From Planococcus citri (lineage: Eukaryota; Arthropoda; Insecta; Hemiptera; Pseudococcidae), in the NCBI RefSeq assembly GCF_950023065.1, contig NC_088678.1:62216460-62280459 (forward strand): a stretch of 64,000 nucleotides of DNA. The letters are read 5' to 3'. A program made the translations under genes and the position numbers. The notes below the pieces were generated by a model, which saw nothing but the letters and a program-made list of their open reading frames with translations, searched no databases and was not told where the DNA came from. Shown in pieces: positions 56,086 to 64,000 of the stretch. Numbering within the stretch: the stretch's first letter is position 1; the number at the start of each line of letters is the position of its first letter.

Positions 56086-59079
56086 ATTTAATGTTTCATT
56101 CCATTTTTATTAAGTATGTACTTGTATCAAAGGTTGGTAACAAAAAATGAATAAATAAATAATACATATCCGGAATTTTCGTCAACGTTGGTCAGAGCAA
56201 AGATTTTGAAAAAACGAGTTTATAATTTTTTTTTCAAGTACTGAAATTTGTTCCTAACTCAAAAGATACCTACAACTTCCCGTTCTAATGTGATTTTCTT
56301 CACAAGTATCTTGTTAAAGGGCATCGCTAGGTAAAATGTGCGATTCGGCCCCATCCTTGGATTTTGAAACTAACCAGAGATCGAGAAAGCTGTTCCTTAT
56401 AGTCCAAACCAACTCTGATGAAATTTTTAGATCGCCAAATTATCTCTCTAACTCCCTTCAAATTGAGTGTAGGTACTTGCGATTTCAGTTGAAAGTTTTC
56501 CAATTTGGCAATCATCACCCGATGTTGTTTCCAAATTGAGAAGGGGGGGGGGGTGAGACTTTCAAGGGCTATTTATATGAACATTTTTTGGAATTCTTTC
56601 AAGCATATCTTTAAGCAAAAACGCGAATTTTCAGATTTTAACCGGCACTTTTGGTCACTTTATAAAATTCATAAAAATTAGGTCATCGTAGGATAGAATG
56701 AGGAAAATTCCCGAATAAAATTTGAGTAATAAAATCACAAAAAAAAAAAAAAATAGCTTACTTTGTTCATTGTACGTACTTTCGAGATTCAAGACAGACT
56801 CGCCGCATTCTTCTCCTTTGGTTTCCCGAAATGAAAAAATTGAGTTAACTTTCGCTCTTGAAGTCATTTAGAGCAACATGGCTAGTAATTTTTACTATAG
56901 AAATTGAATAGCGTGATCTTAGAAATCCCTGAACCCCCTTGCGACCCCACCCAAGTGGCCAAAATTCAAGTCCAGACTACGTAATACCAACTCGAAATAC
57001 TTGGGGCAATTTCGAAGATAATAAAAATCTTGGTTTTTTTTTACCAGTGATGACGAGTGCACTTTTCCCAATTGAAAGAAATTCTGACTTTGACGAAAAT
57101 GAATGAAAAAAAATCAGAGAAAGATTTTTGAATATTTTTCGTCTTCTTAGATCTCGATGAGAGATAACGAATGGCGCAAACCGCAGTTCTCAAAATGCAT
57201 TTTTAGAGGAGATAGGGGTGCTCAAAGTTCTGTGGAAAATGAGGATACTTATGAAGAGTTTTAACGGCGTTAACTTGAAAATCACAAATTGTGCACTTTT
57301 GAATATATGTACGTAGCAGGTACAATAGAAAATTTTATTGAAAATGTGGTAAACATCAGTGTTGCCACCATTTCAAAAACCAAAAATTGGCTGAAAAAGT
57401 TGAAAAATAATATTTCTCTACAACGTGCATGGTCAAAAATTCTGAAAAAATTACCCTCAAGTACATTTTTTTGTGCTGATTAATTATATCAAAAAATTGG
57501 GGCGACGTGTTTCCGTATTCTCCATTTATAAAATTGCTAAGATTACTTGATGATACAATTTGTTTCTATAAAAAATCAAAATTGCGCAAATTTGCAAATG
57601 TTTATCACTTTTACACCATATTTTCAAAAAAATTGATAAAAAATCATTCTATGACTCCTCACGTCCTCCTCCTCACGTTAGTTTTTGCGTAATTTTCAAA
57701 AAATAATGAAAAAAACACGAGAAGTCTATCAAAAATTTACTTTTAAAAGCGTATCAAGGGTCTTGAGTGATTTTGAACAGATTTTTACCAACTTCCCCTT
57801 TGAATTTGGGGGTAAAACTAATGAAAATTCAATTTGCGCAATTTCAATCTTTAATGAAAAGAAATGTTGTATTTTCTGGTAATCTTTGGAATTTTTCAAA
57901 TCGAGAATACGAAAAAAGTCAGCTGAATTTTTTGATATGCTGATTGGCATAAAAAGCTGTAATTGAAGTAATTTAAAAAATTTTTTGAGCTTAGGTATAG
58001 GTACACCATGGAGAAATATTATTTTCCGACTTTTTTCAGCTGATTTCTGGACTGCATTTCCAAAATGCTCCTCTTTAGACCCACGAACTGGTAAAAGTTT
58101 CAAAAAAGTACCATTAGTAGTAGTTTTCAACTCAACCCAACTTCAATGTCAGAATATCCCTATTTTCCATGAAATTTTGAGCACTCCTATTGCTTTTGAA
58201 AAAGCACTTCAGGAACTGTAGTTTGTGCCATTTGTCATCTTTCATCGAGATCTATTCGTATGAAAAATATTTAACAAATCTCCGACTCCTAGTGCAAAAA
58301 GCTCGGCGATTTTATATAGAATTATTTCAGAATAAGCGCCTTTTCAATTTTTTTAGGCAACCATTACGACTCTCAGAATGATTCTTTGCCAGATAGGTAG
58401 GTACTTACGATTGGAAATTCCAACTCCTGTTTTTACAAGTTGCCCATTCCATATTTAATTTTTTATATGTTGTCGATGGAATTTTTCCCCTCGTTTCCCC
58501 ATGTTTTTTTTGTTTTTTTTTCCATCAAATGATTCATTCCATTCCCTTGGAAATTCCACCAAGTGAGTAGTAGGTACTTCAACAGAAACGTACCTCTCTT
58601 TTTTGACAATAATTGTCCGAAATCGCCAAACTTTAAAATATTCGAGTATTATACTCGTACATTCTACATCGTGTATTTTTTCTACTCCGCAATATCGCCA
58701 TCAGTCCATCACTCGCTGCAAAGAAGAAAAAAAAACGAAAAAAAATAATCGCATGCGCTATACTTTGAACTTCTCACGAGAGATAAATTTACTAACTGGT
58801 AAAAAATGTTCATATCAGCGTATTAAAAGTAATAGCTCGAGCGAGCCTTTAAATCGCTACAGCTTCCGCACACTTTTCCCGACACATCCTCGTACTCGTA
58901 TAAGTAGGAGCATACAAGTATATTCGCTTAACTCGACTCGCTCAAAATGCCGGCCACGACATTATACGATTTTTATTCATGAAGAGATTAGGAATTTTTC
59001 GCTCACACCTGCGGTTGCGATACAGTTCGTGAATCTATTGCACTCTACTTTCTACCTACATACGTTCGGTAATTCGATA
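56086..59079. other. No gene recognised
   Basis: AT-rich stretch with old repeats (ATCAGTGTTGCCACCATTTC near 57355 is the complement of text near 29540 and 3071). Several short frames on both strands carry no known motif. Confidence 0.4.
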
Positions 59080-59235
59080 TAGGTATTAGATGGTCGCAGC
59101 GATACAGCTGCAGCCGCGTGTCCTGGCGAGGCGTCGGCGGCGTCAAGCTCGACTTCAGAACGTGTCACTGCACGTATAAAGTCGAAACCGTCTAGTACAT
59201 GGCAGGATACGCGACATCTAATGCACCGCATATTA
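59080..59235 (+). other. GC-rich open patch, possible exon
   Basis: After a TATAG acceptor-like site, the plus strand is open with DTAAAACPGEASAASSSTSE then RVTARIKSKPSSTWQD. The minus strand is open too (GFDFIRAVTRSEVELDAADA). The strand cannot be decided and neither has a known domain. Composition is unlike the surroundings. Confidence 0.25.
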
Positions 59236-59458
59236 TTTTGATTTACTGTATTTTTTTCTACTTGTAGGTATCTTGAGTGTCCTATGCTCATATACTTCAC
59301 TGAATATTTCAACTCACATAGTACTGTGTGGGTGTCTCTTCACTTGGGCTATGCGATTCAACTTTTAATACCAACAACTGATACTGAAAATTTGCAAATT
59401 ACTTATTTTTGAGCGAATTCGTTTTTCGAAAATATTGTTTTTCAAGAAGATATTTTAC

Positions 59459-59715
59459 ATTAAAATTACTTGTGCTAAAATATCGAAAAATATGATTTTT
59501 GAAACGTGGGCAACAATTTTGAAACGCAGTGGTGCCAATTGTTTGGTCATTATTGCCAATTTAAAAAAATAGAAAAAAAAGATAATTATAATGAAGTTTT
59601 TGATCAATTTTCTCGATTTTTCAAAGTTGGCTATAATGGCCAAAAAATTGGCACCACTGTATTTCAAAATATTTCCCAAGTTTCAGAAATCATATTTTTC
59701 GATGTATTGGCATAA
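59459..59715. repeat. Palindrome, about 257 bp
   Basis: AAAATATCGAAAAATATGAT and its complement form the ends; GGTGCCAATTGTTTGGTCAT and the complement near 59640 form inner arms. Small foldback element without clear target duplication. Confidence 0.7.
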
Positions 59716-60135
59716 TTAATTCGGAATACATATTTAAGAAAATACTTACCTGAAACAAAAAATAACAAAATTTGCTTTAGTTTTTCAATATGAGTTTTTT
59801 TTTATTATCGAATCATCAGTTTCAAACCAACACTCATTTTTTTAAAAATAAAATGTTCCAAATGCGTGAATATATACACTGTTTGATATTTATTCAACTG
59901 TGTAGCAATAACGAACCTGCGAATGAACCATTTTAAACCCGTTTCTGTGACATATAACCAGTCATCGCCTTTAAGGACTTTTCAAATTCAAAACCAGACA
60001 AAGTTCAGAATAGGGTGGTTGCGGGTTAGATGCCGGTGCGGGTTAGATGCCGGTGAGGTCACCAATCGCTCCCTATCAACTCTTTCTGAAAACTGATTAG
60101 CACAATTTCTTGATTAGCCTGAAAAAATTAAAATA
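59716..60135. other. No gene recognised; 18-bp direct repeat
   Basis: GCGGGTTAGATGCCGGTG occurs twice in tandem at about 60018-60055. Otherwise AT-rich. Confidence 0.45.
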
Positions 60136-60149
60136 GTTGTCATATTAAT

Positions 60150-60731
60150 ATGTAGAAAACTAAAATCGGTACCAAAAATTTTCTCATGTGTATATCAGTG
60201 AGCTTTTGGAATTTGTTTTGTTGGTTCAAACACATCATAATAAAATTATCATTAGCATACATTTTTGCCTTTACGCCATCCATAAATATTTCAAATTGTT
60301 GAAAATTACTGATACCAACCAACGGCTTGTAAAATTGCTTAAAATAAGCTGACCAATCACACCACTTTACATATTTACCTGCGTAGGTATGTTTTGTTAT
60401 GACCAGATGGAGATGAATCGATCATCATTGTGACTATCGATATTACTGACTGAATACTTTGATTTGAACATTCCAAAAACGACCGGGTGAAAACTTCGTG
60501 TGTCCAGTCATTAGAAAATTGAAGCAAATGGTTTTATGATAAGCTTTTTGCTACTCGCCACATTGGATATCCTAATATGGCGTTATTTTTATTCTGGCCA
60601 GTGCAATTGTCACTGAATGGGGCTAAAGGTGGGATATTAGGTTCTGTAGAATTCAGGTACCTACCTAGTGATGAAGCAACAGGCTTATCACCCCGCGCTG
60701 TTGGGTCCTTCGTCGATATCATAGTTTTCAT
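60150..60731 (-). pseudogene. DUF7869-like transposon protein remnant
   Basis: Minus-strand blocks: SDNCTGQNKNNAILGYPMWR (about 60625-60570), ICFNFLMTGHTKFSPGRFW (about 60520-60470, after a frameshift), and KYVKWCDWSAYFKQFYKPLV then FEIFMDGVKAKMYAND (60380-60240). DNCxGQNKN and TGHTKFSPD are signature segments of the DUF7869 domain found in insect transposon-related proteins, thought to have an RNase H-like fold. The last block may be a separate exon (CAG acceptor near 60383, GTAATA donor near 60450). No upstream half is recognisable. Confidence 0.7.
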
Positions 60732-60933
60732 CTACTTACATATCATGTAGTTCATCTAAAAGGAAAACAAAAACGAAATATTCGAATATCAAACTTTTGA
60801 TACTTGGGTGGAAGTTGAAATTTTTGTCGCTGAAATACACACTTGCTCCTTTTTTGCTGGTTTGTAATTCCAAAAATGGCACATTTTCACAGAGCTTTGA
60901 AATAGGCACTTCCAGGGTGTTGAAGACCAACAT

Positions 60934-61255
60934 TAAATTAATTTGTAACTGTATAAACCTATACATTAAACATAAAAAAGACATAAAAAAAATTACTTAC
61001 TGATTAACCTATTTATTAGCCTTAAATATTTATCATGTATATTTATAATGAGGATTTCTGGCTGCTTTGTAGTCTTGAAAAAAATAAACAACATTACATT
61101 AATTTGTAACTGTATAAACTTGAATATATAAAGACATGAAAAAAAATTACTTACTGATTAGCCTATTTATTAGCCTTAAATATTTTATGTTTGTAATGCG
61201 GATTTCTGGCTGCTTTGTCATCTTGAAAAAAATAAACAGCTTAAATTAATTTGTA
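60934..61255. repeat. Tandem repeat, 147-161-bp units, interrupted by mariner
   Basis: ATTTGTAACTGTATAAAC starts units at 60941, 61102 and 61249 (spacings 161 and 147). The third unit is split by the mariner at 61256-62212 and resumes at 62213. Each unit contains TTACTTACTGATTAGCCTAT and GATTTCTGGCTGCTTTGT. On the minus strand it reads like a short exon (KAARNPHYK, then a stop) with a GTAAGT donor-like site. Confidence 0.8.
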
Positions 61256-62212
61256 TGAGGTCTGTCAAAAGTTCCCAAACAACCGCTATACAAATTTTTA
61301 TTCTACAAATTAGGATTTATAACAATGATCCCCTTCAAAGTAGTCCCCTTCCGAAGCTATGCACCGACGCATTCAATTTTTCCAGCTCTTGAAGCACCTG
61401 GCCCACCCGGATTCTGGAATTGCCTTTAACAGCCGCGCCGATTCGCTTTTTATCCCTCTGCACTGCCCAAATGGGTCCCCCTCATGGAATCTTCGATCTT
61501 TGTTGAATACAAAAAAGTCACAGGGTGCCAGATCTGGGGAAGAGGGTAGGGGGTGTTTGAGCACGGTTGTATGATTTTGAGTCAAAAAATTGCTCACAGT
61601 GAACCCTCACACGATCTTCTTTTTGCTCGTGTGTCAGGATGTGGGGAACCATGTGTGCGGAAACCTCCATCATGTGGAAATTCTCCCTCAAAACACGACG
61701 AACGGTCTTGTGCGAAATTCAAACACTTGGTAGCGACATCTCTGAGTGGTTGTCGGCAGTCTGTGTTGATTTCGATTCGGATTGCGTCCACCTTCTCTTT
61801 CAAGCGCGCTGTGACTGGTCGACCTTTGCATGCATCGTCTGCTACCTAGGTACATCCCTCTCTGAAGTGTCCTATCCACTCGCTCGTACAAACTCGAACA
61901 ACTCATGGTATTATCACCAAACACTTCGGACAACATATCCCATAATTCTGCGTTCGTTTTACCACGTCTTTTACAAGAAATTTCATGATGACTCTTTGTT
62001 CAATTTTTTCATCAAGCTCCATTTCGGCACACGGCACTATGCTCACTTCGATAAATAATTTTCCAAAATTTGAAAACGCAATGTATCGACTTGAAACTTT
62101 GTATACAAGTCAACTACTAGATAGCTGTAGGAACATGCTACCTCGATATCACGCCAGTGTTACCACACAGCGCGCAAAAAATGTCGTCAGGGAACTTATT
62201 TGAGAGACCTCA
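61256..62212 (-). mobile_element. Internally deleted mariner element, 957 bp
   Basis: Ends TGAGGTCTGTCAAAAGTTCC and (complement) TGAGGTCTCTCAAATAAGTT. TA flanks both ends (61254-61255, 62213-62214). The minus strand holds transposase pieces: MELDEKIEQRVIMKFLVK, LWDMLSEVFGDNTMSCSSLY, EKVDAIRIEINTDCRQPLRD and SPDLAPCDFFVF, in several frames. The segment with the first two catalytic Asp residues is missing; only the third (SPDLAPCDFF) remains. It cannot encode an active enzyme. Confidence 0.93.
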
Positions 62213-62507
62213 TAACTGTGTAAACTTATACATAAAACATGAAGACATCAGAAAAAATTACTTACTGATCGGCCTATTTACCACACTTAAATTCATCGTA
62301 CATTTCAGCGATAAACACACCCTCTCATGACATCCTCTTCTGACATGACAGTGGAATTGAGACTGTCCCTCCTTTTCCTTTACAGCTGCAAATTTTTCTT
62401 GGAGCTGATCCACAAGTCCACTGGCCTGCACATCCTTTCTCCCAATTTTTATACCACAAGTCTTTTTCAGGACATTCAAGTTCATGAAATTGTAATCCGC
62501 GTACTTA
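62213..62507 (-). pseudogene. Coding remnant left of MITE copy D
   Basis: Minus strand reads DYNFMNLNVLKKTCGIKIGR, then DVQASGLVDQLQEKFAAVKE and KEGQSQFHCHVRRGCHE, open for about 75 codons. The right part matches the flank of copy C at 54.35-54.45 kb, the left part resumes the tandem repeat unit interrupted by mariner. Family unknown; a transposon gene is likely. Confidence 0.5.
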
Positions 62508-63123
62508 GGGTGGTCCTTATTTTCAAAGTTGGGATTTTCCTTTCTCTCAACCCCCGAAGTGGCGACCTCTGGTTAGAAAATGATTCCCTATTTTTAATTT
62601 TTTCCATTTTTGAAAAACTCTGGCTGCGGTGGGCCACTCATTTTTCAAAAATTTTATAAAATTCAAATTCACTGTAAACATTTTAAAATTTCAAGTTCTG
62701 TTATCTCTAAAAAGTCTCTTTTGAGTAAAATAAACTCTCATGACGATTTTAGCCCCCTCCATTGAACACCAAACTGACCCCCTAAAATAGCTGGAATTTA
62801 ATGCAAAAATACAAATTTCAGCTATTCTAGGGGGCCGACTTGGATTTCTAGTGACGGGGTTAATATCCTCATGAGAGTTCATTTTACTCAAAAGAGACAT
62901 TTTAAGTGTTAGAACTTGAAATTTTTGAATTTTGAAAATTTTGCTTAGAAGTTGGATTTTTTCAAATTTTTGAAAATTTTAAGAGGCTAGCCGCAGCTGG
63001 AGTTTTTCAAAAATGGAAAAAATAAAAAGTAGAGAATTACTTTCTCACCAGAGGTCACCACTTTGAAGACTGGGAGCAGAAGAAATCGCGGGTTTTTTCT
63101 TGTCACGCATTTATGGACCACCC
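62508..63123. mobile_element. GGGTGGTCC foldback MITE, copy D (best preserved)
   Basis: Ends GGGTGGTCCTTATTTTCAAA and TTTATGGACCACCC with TA on both sides (62506-62507, 63124-63125). Arms of about 150 bp (GGGATTTTCCTTTCTC, GACCTCTGGTTAGAAAATGA and complements) enclose a second inverted pair around AAAATAGCTGGAATTT and AATTTCAGCTATT. No ORF. It defines the element boundaries for copies A-C. Confidence 0.92.
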
Positions 63124-63125
63124 TA

Positions 63126-64000
63126 CGTACGTTTTGATGATGTAATTTTTAACAAGAAGGGGAGATTAGATGAAATCGAAAATTAGCCTGCATACTTTTC
63201 AAAAATTACATTTTTTGGCTTCAAACATCACATTTCTTGAAAATTACGTTTTTTGATTTCATAATTAGGTACATTTTTTGTACTTCATATTTTTCTGTTC
63301 GTCGTCGTCGTTGTCATCCTGATGAGTGGTAAAAATCTTGATCGTCGTTGTCGTCTGATTATTTAATTTTTCTTCCTACTTGCTACATTTTTTTTCTCTG
63401 CATCAGTTAATCGTGTACCTGCAAAGATACAGATATAGATTCCAGAAAGTAGATATTTTTTCAAGTCGTGTTTGAAAGCATAAAAAAAGAGTTGAAGATT
63501 TGCACCTTTTTTCTTTCTTTCATCCGGCAAATCCAATCTATATTATGTTTTGAGGACGCATTCGAGAAATTTTATGCGTGCGTGCAAAGGTGATAATCCA
63601 TACTTGAAATGGTCATTTTTCACTTTTTTCAATCTTGTTTTCATTGCATTTAAATCGTTCATTTTCGATGGCGTGGCATGGCACCCCAGAGGTAGCATTT
63701 CGACGTTGAATTTGTGTTGGAAACAATATTAATTATTTTTCCATCGATCATCTACAAAAGTTCAAGTTTTTAAAAAAATATGCTTATAAATGTACAGTGC
63801 GTCATCCATAAAAGTTTTAAATAATCATTCTTACTGTAAAAAAAAAAAAAAATGATGAGTGAAACGTATCGGCTCGGCTTCAAGATCTTCATTGACCTCT
63901 CTCCAGAGTCGAAAAAGAGGATTTTTGGTGTTTTAAACATGTTTTTTGACCCTTAGGATAGCATGTACTGGAACTCCAAATTGACCTAGAGCAGTTCAAA
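63126..64000. other. No gene recognised
   Basis: AT-rich sequence with a GTCGTCGTCGTTGTC microsatellite near 63300. No supported coding frame. Confidence 0.4.

Noticed and set aside
58603..59082. 159-codon plus-strand frame
   Set aside because: Opens without a convincing ATG context, no domain, Ser/Arg-rich wording typical of chance frames; nothing supports splicing or expression.
1..64000. tRNA or rRNA genes
   Set aside because: No sequence with a convincing B-box (GGTTCGAATCC type) in tRNA context and no rRNA-like block was noticed by eye; a covariance-model scan was not possible.

Overview
The window looks like repeat-rich, AT-rich nuclear DNA from an arthropod, most likely an insect. 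The AT content, short GT-AG introns, TATA plus TCAGT-initiator promoter, very common TAGGTACCTACC-like tracts, and Tc1/mariner, MULE, hAT and foldback elements all fit. The TAGGTACC tracts and the element mix suggest a hemipteran such as an aphid or scale insect, but that placement is inference. There is no prokaryotic gene organisation.

Only one host gene is clear. It is a PLP-dependent decarboxylase of the cysteine-sulfinate/aspartate/glutamate decarboxylase group on the minus strand (7597 down to the left edge). Seven exons join in consistent phase, and a TATA box, initiator and start codon can be placed. Its 5.5-kb first intron holds a 1-kb foldback element, a six-unit array of about 275 bp and other old repeats. 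Weaker candidate host exons lie at 25.76-27.21 kb (plus), 36.12 kb (plus) and 51.1 kb (minus).

The rest is mostly a transposon graveyard. From 9.0 to 16.9 kb there is a 1.6-kb foldback element, a frameshifted OTU-protease gene, a small reverse-transcriptase fragment, a hAT transposase C-terminus and a 231-bp palindromic mariner-like MITE (second copy at 42.85 kb). The 17.2-25.4 kb block is a nested insertion nest: inverted outer arms contain gene remnants, a TA-flanked MITE inside an ORF, a 3.5-kb MULE with 9-bp target duplications and a decayed zinc-finger transposase, and two hAT-type non-autonomous elements with perfect 8-bp target duplications. From 27 to 44 kb there are foldback elements, a dispersed family carrying CTGGAGGCTCCA, a minisatellite built on the palindrome TCGTTCGCGAACGA, a CAGGGTGTCCAC-ended element and a BEL/Pao-like scrap. 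From 44 to 64 kb there are four copies of a roughly 600-bp TA-flanked MITE, a second MULE remnant, a Pif1/Helitron helicase remnant, two copies of another foldback MITE, an unrecognised broken multi-exon gene, a DUF7869-like transposase remnant and an internally deleted mariner inserted into a tandem repeat.

There is no operon-like cooperation between genes. The main story is layered insertion: target-site duplications and interrupted repeats give a relative order of events. The most striking items are the zinc-finger/MULE fusion with intact termini, the nested 17-25 kb block, the abundance of long inverted repeats (potential hairpin RNAs) and the palindromic minisatellite. No tRNA, rRNA or CRISPR array was recognised by eye.
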